From contig JAGANQ010000063.1 of the NCBI GenBank assembly GCA_017624115.1, positions 1 through 58,167 on the forward strand: DNA of 58,167 nucleotides, read 5' to 3'. The DNA comes from Lachnospiraceae bacterium. Lineage in GTDB: Bacteria; Bacillota; Clostridia; Lachnospirales; Lachnospiraceae. Shown piece after piece: positions 25,254-34,718 of this stretch (its first letter is position 1; each line of letters opens with the position of its first letter). The notes below the pieces were generated by a model, which ran no database searches, was not told the DNA's origin, and worked only from the letters and a program-made list of their open reading frames with translations. A program made the translations under genes and the position numbers.

Positions 25254-27422
25254 TTACTTTCTTCTCTTCTCCGCAAAATTCTTCATGGTCAGCCATAAGG
25301 AACCTGTAATACATACAGAAGAATATGCACCACATACCAGACCCACAATCAACGGAAGTGCAAACTCCCTGATAGATGCCACACCCATGATGTACAACAC
25401 CAGCACCATAACAATTGTTGTAATAGAAGTATAGATGCTTCTTGTCAGTGTCTGTGTAATACTTCTGTTTACTATCTCATTATAATCAACGTTGCTTGTC
25501 TTATCAGCCAGATTCTCACGAATACGGTCGAAGATAACGATAGTTGCATTGATAGAATAACCTACAATCGTCAGCATACATGCAATAAAGGTATTTCCGA
25601 CTGCAATTCTGGATACTGCATAAAATCCGAATACAATCAGTACGTCATGCAGCAATGCTACAACTGCACTCGCTGCGAACTTGATATCGCTGAATCGAAT
25701 CCAGATGTATAATAACATCAGGATGGTTGCAACAATAACCGCTGTAACTGCATCAGACTTCATCTCAGAGCTGATACTTGGACTGATAGTCTCTGCTGTA
25801 ATGAGAGATTCATCTACTGCAAAATTGTCCACCAGCGCCTGATTCAGCTTTTCTCTTGTCGCTGTGTCAAGCTCCTTTGTCTTAATAATAAAGGCTGTGC
25901 TTCCCTCAATCTTCTGTACCTGCGGAGTCGCATCACCGGTTGCCTCTGTGATAACAGGCAATACAGCAGTCTCAAACTCAGCCAGTGTATAATCTTCGTT
26001 AAAGGTTACATTTGTGGAAGTACCGCCTGCGAACTCAATACTGTAGTTCATGGAGCTTCCAATAGAGGACTTGTTTACGAGGGTAAAGCAAAGTCCCAGT
26101 ACAATCACAGCTGCAGAAATGCCGAAGAACAGATTCTTAGGCTTTACAAAATTGATTGTCTTTCTTTCCTTCTGGATTCCATACCACTTCACATCCTGGA
26201 AGCCCAGATTATATAACAGATACATGATAAATCTGGAAACTACCAGTGCTGTAAACATGGACAGGACAATACCTAAAAGCAGTGTCTGTGCAAAGCCTTT
26301 GATTGTACCGGAGCCCTTATACATCAGCACCAATGCTGCGATAATCGTGGTTACGTTACCGTCAACAATCGCAGACATCGCTTTATTAAAGCCGACCTTA
26401 ATAGCGGACTGGACAGTCTTGCCTGCTGCCAGCTCCTCCCTGATTCTCGCATAGATAATAACATTGGCATCCACTGCCATACCAATGGACAGGATAATAC
26501 CTGCAATACCCGGCAAAGTCAGCGTTAAATCAAACGCATTTAACAGTCCCAGCATCAGACCTACATATAAGGTCAGAGCAATACCGGAAGCCACACCGGA
26601 GATGCGATATACGCAAATCATAAAGATTACAACAAGGATAAATCCAATCAGCCCTGCCAGTAAGCTGGTAGAAATCGCCTCCTCACCAAGCTTTGCACCT
26701 ACTACGTTAGAGCGCAGTTCCTTTAGCTCCAAAGGAAGAGAACCGATACGGATTGTGGATGCCAGATTTTCTGCTGTATCCCAGTCCGGCATACCTGTAA
26801 TCTGGCAGCGTCCGTCAGTAATCGGCTCCTGTACAGAAGGTGCACTGACAATCATATTGTCATATACAATCATAATCTGGTCATGGTTTTCCGCTGCCTT
26901 GGTAGTAGCATCAGCAAATGCCTGCTTTCCTGTATCTGTCAGTACCAGTGATACAATATACTGCTTAAGGCCTGTCGTCTGGTCGCTGTAGGAAGCTGCC
27001 TGAGCCTCAGACACATCACTTCCTGTCATAATGACATTGCCTTCCATATCAATAAACATCAGGGAACCCGGCTTTCCAAGCTCCTCCAGAATGGCATTTG
27101 CATCGGTAACGCCCGGAATCTCTACGTTAATACGGTTTGCCCCCTCCTGATATACATCAGACTCTGTACTATAATTCTGTACACGAAGCTGAAGCTTGTA
27201 CACCGTATCGTTCATGTCCTCCTGTGTAACATCCTCACCTACCGCCTCGTATGTGATACTTACACCGCCTGCCAGGTCAAGTCCCAGCTTAATGTTCTCT
27301 GCTGCTCCGGTTTTGGTCGGGCCTATACCAAAAGCAACGGTAATTCCAATCAGCACCATCACTACCAGCAATGCTGCCAGCTCTAAGATATACTTAATCT
27401 TAGAATTTCCATTTGTATTCAT
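25254..27422 (-). CDS. secDF: SecD-SecF fusion, protein translocase subunits
   Basis: SecDF uses the proton gradient to pull proteins through SecYEG. This 722-residue protein fuses SecD (residues 1 to about 410) and SecF (about 430-722). Both halves have a first membrane span, a large extracytoplasmic P1-type domain (LGLDLAGGVSITYE; SIEFAGGTSTNVTF) and a cluster of five membrane spans. Conserved TM4 motifs are GIILSIGMAVDANVIIYARI (SecD) and YSINATIVIFDRIREN (SecF). The ATG overlaps the stop of the SCIFF maturase gene (TAATG), so translation is coupled. Confidence 0.95.
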   Translation of the reverse strand: MNTNGNSKIKYILELAALLVVMVLIGITVAFGIGPTKTGAAENIKLGLDLAGGVSITYEAVGEDVTQEDMNDTVYKLQLRVQNYSTESDVYQEGANRINVEIPGVTDANAILEELGKPGSLMFIDMEGNVIMTGSDVSEAQAASYSDQTTGLKQYIVSLVLTDTGKQAFADATTKAAENHDQIMIVYDNMIVSAPSVQEPITDGRCQITGMPDWDTAENLASTIRIGSLPLELKELRSNVVGAKLGEEAISTSLLAGLIGFILVVIFMICVYRISGVASGIALTLYVGLMLGLLNAFDLTLTLPGIAGIILSIGMAVDANVIIYARIREELAAGKTVQSAIKVGFNKAMSAIVDGNVTTIIAALVLMYKGSGTIKGFAQTLLLGIVLSMFTALVVSRFIMYLLYNLGFQDVKWYGIQKERKTINFVKPKNLFFGISAAVIVLGLCFTLVNKSSIGSSMNYSIEFAGGTSTNVTFNEDYTLAEFETAVLPVITEATGDATPQVQKIEGSTAFIIKTKELDTATREKLNQALVDNFAVDESLITAETISPSISSEMKSDAVTAVIVATILMLLYIWIRFSDIKFAASAVVALLHDVLIVFGFYAVSRIAVGNTFIACMLTIVGYSINATIVIFDRIRENLADKTSNVDYNEIVNRSITQTLTRSIYTSITTIVMVLVLYIMGVASIREFALPLIVGLVCGAYSSVCITGSLWLTMKNFAEKRRK

Positions 27423-28792
27423 TATTCTTCTCCTTCCTGATTGTCAGCCAGCGCTGCCTTTATCATAATTGCACATTCTACTCTCTTTCGCTCCAGCTCA
27501 CAGCCGATGTCATATGCCTCTGTAATAGAACCATGGAACTTATAGGCATTTGCTGCACAGCCGCCGCTACAGTAAAATCTCGCAAAGCAGTCTCTGCATT
27601 TATCCTTTGCATATACGTTGCAAAGCTTAAACTCATCACGGATTTCTGTATTGGTAATACCTTCCTCTACGTTACCTAACAGGAACTTTTCTTCTCCGAC
27701 AAACTGGTGGCATGGATATAAATCTCCCCATGGCGTCACAGCCAGATATTCTGTGCCCGAGCCGCAGCCGGACAGTCGCTTTGCCACACACGGTCCCTGC
27801 TCAAGGTCAATCATAAAGTGGAAGAAATTAAAGCCTCTTCCTTCCTTCTGACGTTTGATATATTCTACTGCCAGCTTGTCATACTCTTCACAGATAGCAG
27901 GAATATCCTCCTCGCGAAGCGCATATTCCTCCTCCGGCGCTGCCACTACCGGCTCCATGGACATCTGCTTAAAACCAAGGTCTGCGTAATGGATTACATC
28001 CTCTGCAAAATCCAGATTATTTCTGGTAAAGGTTCCTCTGACATAATAATTTGTCTGATTTCTGCTTTCTGCAAACTTTTGGAACTTCGGCACAATGATG
28101 TCATAGCTGCCCTTTCCGTTGCGGCTTGGACGCATGAGATCATTGATTTCCTTTCTGCCGTCCAGACTCAGGACTACATTACTCATTTCCTTATTGCAGA
28201 ATTCCATTATCTCTTCATTCAGCAGAATACCATTTGTTGTCAATGTAAACCGGAAGTTCTTGTCAAATTCCTTCTCTTTGGAACGGCCATATTTCACCAG
28301 TTCCTTTACGACCTCCCAGTTCATAAGCGGTTCTCCGCCAAAGAAGTCTACCTCCAGATTTCTTCTGTTGCCGGAATTGGCAATCAGAAAATCCAGTGCC
28401 TTCTTTCCAACCTCAAGGCTCATAAGCGCTCTTCTGCCATGATATTCGCCCTCTTCCGCAAAACAATACCTGCATGCCAGGTTACAGTCATGGGCAATAT
28501 GCAGGCACAACGCCTTTACTACTGTCTTCCGTTTCTTAAAATCCAGTACATAATCCTTATAGGTATCTTCCGCATAGAGCTGTCCGGCCTCCTTCAGTTC
28601 TTCCACTTCCTCCAGAGCCTCATTAAGCTGTTCCCTGCTGTATTTTCCAGATAACTGCTCCAGCACAGCTTCCCTGGAACCATTTTCGAACAATGGTATC
28701 ACATCATATACAATGTCATCCACTACATGAACAGAACCGCTGTTTACATCCAATACAATATTATATCCATTGTTTTTATACTGATGAATCAC
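27422..28792 (-). CDS. scfB: SCIFF thioether maturase, radical SAM/SPASM
   Basis: This radical SAM enzyme installs Cys-Thr thioether bonds in the SCIFF peptide. The radical SAM cluster motif is CNLACRYC, and ATTNGILL-like and EVDFFGGEP motifs follow. The C-terminal SPASM region (CGSGTEYLAVTPWGDLYPC, CNVYAKDKCRDCFARFYC, CSGGC) binds two auxiliary 4Fe-4S clusters. An RRE-like N-terminus begins VIHQYKNNGYNIVLD. The GTG at 28792 gives 456 residues, matching the family length and N-terminus. An ATG at 28873 with a GGGAG site is possible but lies inside the hairpin between scfA and scfB. Confidence 0.93.
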   Translation of the reverse strand: MIHQYKNNGYNIVLDVNSGSVHVVDDIVYDVIPLFENGSREAVLEQLSGKYSREQLNEALEEVEELKEAGQLYAEDTYKDYVLDFKKRKTVVKALCLHIAHDCNLACRYCFAEEGEYHGRRALMSLEVGKKALDFLIANSGNRRNLEVDFFGGEPLMNWEVVKELVKYGRSKEKEFDKNFRFTLTTNGILLNEEIMEFCNKEMSNVVLSLDGRKEINDLMRPSRNGKGSYDIIVPKFQKFAESRNQTNYYVRGTFTRNNLDFAEDVIHYADLGFKQMSMEPVVAAPEEEYALREEDIPAICEEYDKLAVEYIKRQKEGRGFNFFHFMIDLEQGPCVAKRLSGCGSGTEYLAVTPWGDLYPCHQFVGEEKFLLGNVEEGITNTEIRDEFKLCNVYAKDKCRDCFARFYCSGGCAANAYKFHGSITEAYDIGCELERKRVECAIMIKAALADNQEGEE

Positions 28793-28831
28793 GTTTCTAT
28801 ATTCCCTTTCTTTCCTTATCATTACATAAAA

Positions 28832-28876
28832 AGAATGTGCATGAAACCCGCTTAAGCGTTTTGCAATGCACATTCT
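28832..28876 (-). terminator. attenuator hairpin between scfA and scfB
   Basis: AGAATGTGCAT and ATGCACATTCT form an 11-bp perfect stem with a loop containing CGCTTAAGCG. On the minus strand it is followed by TTTTTATG. It would let the peptide gene be expressed more than the maturase. Confidence 0.7.
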
Positions 28877-28930
28877 GAGCGCTCCCGCAAATTCATAATT
28901 CACAGTCGGGCACCAGTGTTTTTATCACCA

Positions 28931-29071
28931 CTATTTATTCTCGCAGGTCTGGTTTCCTACTGTACAGGATGTTTTGCATGCGGACTGGCAGGAAGTCTGG
29001 CACTCGCCGCAGCCACCCTTTTTCATAGTTTCCTTTAAGGTTCTTGTGCTAAGAGTCTTAATATGCTTCAT
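28931..29071 (-). CDS. scfA: SCIFF peptide precursor (six cysteines in forty-five)
   Basis: This 46-residue ribosomal peptide starts MKHIKTLSTRTLKETMKKGG and has cysteines at positions 21, 24, 28, 32, 36 and 43. Those features define SCIFF, a peptide near-universal in Clostridia. The Cys residues are cross-linked to downstream Thr by the adjacent radical SAM enzyme. A strong AGGAGG site precedes the ATG. The natural function of mature SCIFF is unknown. The maturase gene follows after a 138-nt spacer containing an attenuator-like hairpin. Confidence 0.97.
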   Translation of the reverse strand: MKHIKTLSTRTLKETMKKGGCGECQTSCQSACKTSCTVGNQTCENK

Positions 29072-29149
29072 AGTTCTTTCCTCCTAAAATGATTTCAACT
29101 TGTACTAGTATATCATATTCTATTGAATTTTGGAAGTACTTTTTTCTTA

Positions 29150-29515
29150 TCATTTTATATAGGCTCCCAGCATTCCTCCCGCCATCCCTCCTGCCAGACA
29201 AAGCAGGCAAATTGTCACCGCATTGTCCAGGTCTGTATAGAATCCCTGGTGCACTATAAAGGATATCAGCGATATTACTATAAAATACAGGAACCCTGTA
29301 ATAACACCCCACAAAAATTTTTTCTGAGACATTATTTTCCCTATCAAAAGCCCTCCAATAAGATTTACTATGACATACAGCAGCTTTATGCCTGTTGTTA
29401 TAACACGCTCTGATGGCTGCAGCTTCTGAAGCACCAGTGCAAACAAGCACAGCAGCACAAGACTGATAACCGTCTCCAGTACAAGTACTTTACCTACCCG
29501 AACCACTCTCTCCAT
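29150..29515 (-). CDS. TIGR04086 family membrane protein
   Basis: This 121-residue protein has four predicted membrane spans. An amphipathic N-terminus (MERVVRVGKVLVLETV) is followed by GLLIGKIMSQKKFLWGVITG and a Gly-rich C-terminal span ending GGMAGGMLGAYIK. It matches the TIGR04086 family, which in Clostridia is found next to SCIFF and SecDF genes. Function is unknown. It precedes scfA by 78 nt on the same strand and is likely the first gene of the scf-secDF operon. Confidence 0.85.
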   Translation of the reverse strand: MERVVRVGKVLVLETVISLVLLCLFALVLQKLQPSERVITTGIKLLYVIVNLIGGLLIGKIMSQKKFLWGVITGFLYFIVISLISFIVHQGFYTDLDNAVTICLLCLAGGMAGGMLGAYIK

Positions 29516-29578
29516 ACTTTTCTGCCCTTCCTGTTTTCAATTATTTCATATATATGAGTCAAAACAGACAAATAGCAC

Positions 29579-29608
29579 TTGACAATCCTTTCTTTCATAG
29601 TGTATTAT
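29579..29608 (+). promoter_or_regulatory. sigma-A promoter of corC-like gene
   Basis: TTGACA and TATTAT are spaced by 18 nt, about 48 nt before the TTG start of the gene. Confidence 0.75.
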
Positions 29609-29655
29609 CATATTTATTTACATACATTCTACAAAATTTACAAGGAGTGATTTTT

Positions 29656-30936
29656 TTGGCAGACCCCAGTGTCGCGATACGCTTTATCGTATTATTATTT
29701 CTACTTTTCCTATCAGCCTTTTTCTCATGTTCCGAGACAGCTCTTACTACCGTGAACAAAATTCGGATTCGTACTCTCATTGAGGAAGGCAATAAGAAGG
29801 CAATTACCCTTGGAAAGGTGATTGAAAATTCCGGCAAAATGCTTGGTGCCATCCTGATTGGCAACAACATCGTGAATATTTCATCCTCCTCTCTGGCCAC
29901 TGTCCTTGCCATGGATTTGCTTGGCAGCAAAGGTGCAGGCGTTGCAACAGGTGTAATTACTTTTCTCGTTCTGATTTTCGGTGAAATTACCCCCAAAACC
30001 TTTGCTACCTTAAATGCAGAGACGATATCCCTGCACGTTGCCGGCATCATCTATTTCCTGATGTGGCTTCTGACACCAGCTATTTTTATCGTAAACAAGC
30101 TTTCCTTAGGTGTATTAAAGCTTCTGCATGTAGATCCTGACAATAAGGGAACAACCATTACAGAGACAGAGCTGCGTACCATTGTGGATGTCGGTCACGA
30201 AGAGGGGATTATCGAAAGTGAAGAGCGGCGCATGATTAATAATGTATTCGACTTTGGTGATGCAAGAGCCAGAGACATCATGGTTCCGCGTATCGACATG
30301 ATTTTCGTATCGATAGACAGCACCTATCAGGAGCTTCTGGACATTTTTGAGGAATACCGCTATACCAGACTCCCGCTCTATGAAGAAAGCACAGACAATG
30401 TCATCGGCATCATCAATATCAAGGACATTCTTCTGTTCAAGCACGATAAGGAATTCTCTGTAAGGGATTACCTGCGGGAGGCTTATTTCACCTATGAATC
30501 CAAGCGTCTCTCTGAGCTTTTGCTGGAAATGAGAAAGACCTGTGTCAATATCGCCATTGTTCTGGATGAATACGGTGTGACAGCCGGATTAATTACACTG
30601 GAGGATTTGCTGGAGGAAATCGTCGGTGAAATCCGTGACGAATATGACGAGGATGAGGAAGAAATTTTCAAGCCCGTTTCTGAGACAGAATACCTGGCGG
30701 ACGGTCTGATAAAGCTTGGCGACCTGAATGATTTGCTGGGAAGTGACTTTTCCTCCGAGGACTATGATTCCCTCGGCGGCTATATCATGCAAAAGCTTGA
30801 CAGACTGCCGGAGGAAGGTGACACCATCACAGCAGACGGCTTTAAACTGATTGCTGAAGAATTAGACAAGAACCGCATCAAAACGGTCCGCATCTTCCGT
30901 CTACCGGAAGAAACAGAAACCTCCGAAGAAGAATAA
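29656..30936 (+). CDS. HlyC/CorC (CNNM) family divalent-cation transporter
   Basis: This membrane protein of 426 residues has an N-terminal DUF21/CNNM transmembrane domain (FFSCSETALTTVNKIRIRTL; GEITPKTFATLNAE). A cytoplasmic CBS pair starts near RARDIMVPRIDMIFVSID, and a C-terminal CorC_HlyC domain near residues 340-420 (ADGLIKLGDLNDLLG). Members are linked to Mg2+/Co2+ export. The TTG start at 29656 is chosen because AAGGAG lies 9 nt upstream and the first membrane span begins soon after; the upstream in-frame ATG has no site. It converges on the M16 peptidase gene, with a large palindrome between. Confidence 0.9.
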   Translation: MADPSVAIRFIVLLFLLFLSAFFSCSETALTTVNKIRIRTLIEEGNKKAITLGKVIENSGKMLGAILIGNNIVNISSSSLATVLAMDLLGSKGAGVATGVITFLVLIFGEITPKTFATLNAETISLHVAGIIYFLMWLLTPAIFIVNKLSLGVLKLLHVDPDNKGTTITETELRTIVDVGHEEGIIESEERRMINNVFDFGDARARDIMVPRIDMIFVSIDSTYQELLDIFEEYRYTRLPLYEESTDNVIGIINIKDILLFKHDKEFSVRDYLREAYFTYESKRLSELLLEMRKTCVNIAIVLDEYGVTAGLITLEDLLEEIVGEIRDEYDEDEEEIFKPVSETEYLADGLIKLGDLNDLLGSDFSSEDYDSLGGYIMQKLDRLPEEGDTITADGFKLIAEELDKNRIKTVRIFRLPEETETSEEE

Positions 30937-30941
30937 TTTAT

Positions 30942-31474
30942 AAGCTGTGATAACTGCTATTATGGAAGGCAGTAAATCTGCATATTTTCAAATATATGAT
31001 TTGGAGAGATTGGCACGAAATTTGAGAGTTTCTTACATCCGGAGTTTTAGAAAGCCAATTTTGTGTCTTTGATGCAACCGACAAGCCAGGGCAGACGTCC
31101 GCTCAGGGAAAGACAGACAATCAAAGTTTCTAGCCGCTCTAAGGCAGACGTCTCACAAAGTAAATATAAAAGCGCGTAAATGCGAACTCGCTCTAACCAT
31201 AATTGACTCGATAAGGTTGAGCGCTCAGACACACATTTACGCGCTTATTTTTTGCTCGCCGTCTGCCAAGAGCGGCACGAAACTTTTCTATCGTCTGTTC
31301 TTTCTCCTGACGGACAGCCTGTCCGATGGCTTGTTCGGTGCTTCGAAAGACACAAATTATAAAGGCTTTCTAAACCCCGGTGTTAGAAACACCAAATTTC
31401 GTGCTTTCTCCAAAGCTATATTTGAAAATATAGCAGACAAAAATAATTCCTATAATAGCAGTTATCACAAGCTT
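30942..31474. repeat. 533-bp long imperfect palindrome (copy 1)
   Basis: The interval between corC and the M16 gene is almost entirely one giant hairpin with ~260-nt arms. Outermost GTGATAACTGCTATTAT (30947-30963) pairs with 31453-31469. Inward paired blocks are TATTTTCAAATATA, GCACGAAATTTG, TTAGAAAGCC, GTGTCTTT, CAAGCCA, GCCGCTCT and GGCAGACG. The apical stem AAGCGCGTAAATG pairs with CATTTACGCGCTT. No credible gene is present. The left ~300 nt recur at 57831-58167. Confidence 0.9.
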
Positions 31475-31495
31475 GCAGCTATACCAGGTGCAGCA

Positions 31496-34417
31496 TCATT
31501 CAAATAAATTCTCTTTTACCGTAAACAGCTCTGATTTTCCTATCTTCTCTGCATTTCCCACGGCACAGACGATATCATCATCTATTACTGCCTTAAGCAT
31601 CGGTGCAAGAGCGCGGATGCTCTCCTGGGATGCTTCCAGAATCTCTGTCCGTTCCTTCTGCACTCTCTCATAAGTCAGACCTGTCATATAAGCTGTCAGT
31701 GCCCGCATCGCCTTATTCTTAGGAGTCAGCGGCTGGTCTATATCACTGATGGTTCCAATAATATATTTATCCATATCCCGCTCATCTACTGTAAAATTCT
31801 CTACAAATTCCGGTACTCCCTCGAACACCTCATTCGTCTTTTCAAGATTCGGATCACGATAGGACACAAAATAACTGTCACCGTTGCGGAAAAATCCGCT
31901 CATACAGCCATAAGCACCACCCTTCACACGGATATTGGACCACAGATATTCATAATTCATAATCACAGACAAAATCTTAAGGCAGCCGTTATAGTCAAAA
32001 CCTGCATCCTTATAATTTCCGGTTCTTGCCACGTACTGTACCTGTGAAGATGTCATAAAGCCCTCCTTATTCCGGTAAAGCTTCGGCAGCTTCTTCTCCT
32101 TCTTCGGTATATCAGGATAAAGTCCGGCTGCAAATCTCTGTATCAGAGACGGCATCTGCTCATAGCCCTTCTCATCCGAAGTATAACTGACGCAAAGATT
32201 TCCTGCACAGAACACCTGCTTCATAACCTCCCTGAGCTTTTCCTTACACTCATCCTTGTGCTGTTCATAATTCTTATCCAGCTCTTCGATAAATTTATAA
32301 TAAGCAATACCGCTGATATGATCAGAATAGTACTTCTCATAGGAAATACACGACAGCCCCCTGGTAATTGCCGCCACATGCCCGGAGGAAGTAAGGCTCA
32401 TCTGCATACGGGATTTGAGCTGCGCGAGGATTTCCTTCATCCTCTTGTCATCCTCAAAGCTGGATTCCATCAGAATCTCCTGTATCATCTGCAGTGCAAA
32501 ATCCTGCTTATCATACAGTGCTTTAGCACTAATCTGGAATGTCAGTTTTCCCAGTGACTTCTTTGCCTCGCAGTCACCATAAACTACAGCTGCACTGTCA
32601 ATACCGCCCGTCTGACGGTTAATCTCCTGAAACAGCTTTTCATAGCTGTAATTCTTCGTATCTACATAGCCAAGCACGCTCTTTAACAGGCTGAAATACG
32701 GCAGCAGCTCATCTTCAAGAGTGTCTGCACAAAATACCAGATTCAGATAGCCGATGCCATTTGTATAGATTGGATGAAACAGCACCTTAATCCCGTCCGC
32801 TTCTCTCTCCTCCAGTATAAATGGCTCTGCTTCCTTCCTGATATCCTCTCTTTTCAGCATCGGAATCTTCTTTAAATCCTCCTGTGAGGAAGGTGTTTCC
32901 TTATACAAAAGCAGCTTTTCTGTCTGTTCCACCAGACTTCTTCTCTCTTCTGCCGACAGACTCTGCTTATAAGCTTCCAGCTTCTGTCTCAATGCCTCAT
33001 CCTGCTTTGCTGTAAGTCCCTTCTCCGGTTCGATAATCACCAGTGCTGCATGCGCATTGTTTAGCACATACGTCTCCAGCATCCTCTCAAAATAATCCGT
33101 TTTCACCCGCTCCTTCATCCGCGCAAAGCACTCATTCATCTCCAGATTCATAAACGGATTCTTTTCATCATATATCCAGCTTTCATACACCTTAAGTCCC
33201 AGCATCAGTCCCTTCGGGTATCTGCCAAAGTCAGCCTCACGGTACTGGAATTCCAGATAATTGATTGCCGATTCCAGAGCTTCCTTATCAAGTCCCTCTG
33301 CTGCCATTTTCTTAATTGCCGACCTTATAATGCTAACAAACTCTTCCTCCTGATTCTTATTGGCATTCTTCGCCACAACAGAGAACATACTGTACTTATA
33401 GTCTGTGTCAGCACCGCCGTATACATCCTTACCCACTCCTGCATCTAACAGCGCCTGCTTAAGCGGTGCCCCCGGAGCAGCAATCAGAATATATTCCAGA
33501 ATTTCAAACGCAAGATTTCTCTCCTTATCCAGCCCATCTCCCACCGATACACTGTAGGACAAATAGGTATTATCCTCAAGGCTTTCTGCCTCTGTTATGG
33601 AATAGCTCCTGCACTCTCTTCTCATACTGTCAAATGGCTTCTGGTCCGGTATCTCAGAATCCACCTTCTGCTGCTCATAATGGCTCAGGTATTCTCTGTC
33701 AATGAACCGCAGCTTCTCTTCCATGTCCATATCACCATACAGATAGATATAGCTGTTGGACGGATGATAATAGCTCCGGTGGAAATCAAGAAATTCCTCA
33801 TAGGAAAGCTCCGGTATATTTTCCGGGTTTCCGCCCGACTCATTTACATAATTCGTGTCAGGATACAGGGCAGCGAGAATGCTTCTGTCCAATACTCCCT
33901 CCGGTGAGGAAAATGCCCCCTTCATCTCATTATAAACAACACCGTTATAGGTCAGCTCGCCATCCTCTTCCTCCAGACTGTAGCTCCAGCCCTCCTGCAT
34001 AAAGATCTCGGGATATTTATAAATATTAGGATGAAATACAGCATCCAGATACACATCCATCAGATTCTGAAAATCCTTATCATTACAGCTTGCTATCGGA
34101 TATATCGTTCTGTCCGGATAGGTCATAGCATTCAGAAATGTATTGAGAGAGCCTTTTACCAGCTCCACAAAAGGATCCTTAACCGGGAATTTCTCCGAGC
34201 CGCACAGCACACTGTGCTCAATAATGTGAGGCACACCTGTACTGTTCGGCGCCGGTGTGCGGAAGCCTATGTTAAATACCTTATTCTCATCCTCTGTCTC
34301 AATCGCAAAAACTCTGGCGCCGGATTTTCGATGCCGGAGCAGATAGCCTTCTGCCTGAATATCCGTCAATGTTCTCCTTTCTATCAACTCATATTCCGGT
34401 AACTTCAAATTGTCCAT
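31496..34417 (-). CDS. M16C family zinc metallopeptidase (PreP-like)
   Basis: This 973-residue insulinase-superfamily protease has the inverted zinc motif HIIEH (about residue 67) and the supporting region SLNTFLNAMTYPDRTIYPIAS. M16-like repeats extend through to an M16C-associated C-terminal half. Members such as PreP degrade unstructured peptides in a closed chamber; there is no signal peptide, so it is probably cytoplasmic. The ATG at 34417 follows GAGG by 6 nt. A hairpin (AGAATCTCGC/GCGAGATTCT) lies in the upstream leader at 34454-34475. The gene converges on corC over the long palindrome. Confidence 0.92.
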   Translation of the reverse strand: MDNLKLPEYELIERRTLTDIQAEGYLLRHRKSGARVFAIETEDENKVFNIGFRTPAPNSTGVPHIIEHSVLCGSEKFPVKDPFVELVKGSLNTFLNAMTYPDRTIYPIASCNDKDFQNLMDVYLDAVFHPNIYKYPEIFMQEGWSYSLEEEDGELTYNGVVYNEMKGAFSSPEGVLDRSILAALYPDTNYVNESGGNPENIPELSYEEFLDFHRSYYHPSNSYIYLYGDMDMEEKLRFIDREYLSHYEQQKVDSEIPDQKPFDSMRRECRSYSITEAESLEDNTYLSYSVSVGDGLDKERNLAFEILEYILIAAPGAPLKQALLDAGVGKDVYGGADTDYKYSMFSVVAKNANKNQEEEFVSIIRSAIKKMAAEGLDKEALESAINYLEFQYREADFGRYPKGLMLGLKVYESWIYDEKNPFMNLEMNECFARMKERVKTDYFERMLETYVLNNAHAALVIIEPEKGLTAKQDEALRQKLEAYKQSLSAEERRSLVEQTEKLLLYKETPSSQEDLKKIPMLKREDIRKEAEPFILEEREADGIKVLFHPIYTNGIGYLNLVFCADTLEDELLPYFSLLKSVLGYVDTKNYSYEKLFQEINRQTGGIDSAAVVYGDCEAKKSLGKLTFQISAKALYDKQDFALQMIQEILMESSFEDDKRMKEILAQLKSRMQMSLTSSGHVAAITRGLSCISYEKYYSDHISGIAYYKFIEELDKNYEQHKDECKEKLREVMKQVFCAGNLCVSYTSDEKGYEQMPSLIQRFAAGLYPDIPKKEKKLPKLYRNKEGFMTSSQVQYVARTGNYKDAGFDYNGCLKILSVIMNYEYLWSNIRVKGGAYGCMSGFFRNGDSYFVSYRDPNLEKTNEVFEGVPEFVENFTVDERDMDKYIIGTISDIDQPLTPKNKAMRALTAYMTGLTYERVQKERTEILEASQESIRALAPMLKAVIDDDIVCAVGNAEKIGKSELFTVKENLFE

Positions 34418-34718
34418 ACTTTTCCTCATTTCTACTGTTATATTTTATCTAAGAACAAAGAATCTCGCTCGCGAGATTCTACGCGCCGAGCGCGTGTTGC
34501 TTTAAATAGTATATCACAAAACAGTATACCTATGTAAAGCTTTCAGCTGTTAAAATTGCAGGAACTTATAAAATATTTTAAGCTTTTACAAAATTTTGAT
34601 AGTCAAATCTGATTTTATTCAGTATACTGATAATAGCATATGACTCTCTGACACACAGTGTACCTCTTTACCTGTCCGCAGAAGCATGTGCCAGCAAAAA
34701 TCACAAAGGAGCTTTACC

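Noticed and set aside
31047..31507. Small open frames of 61-96 codons on both strands in the palindrome
   Set aside because: They lie within the two arms of the hairpin, lack ribosome-binding sites and look like no protein; mirrored open frames are expected in a palindrome.
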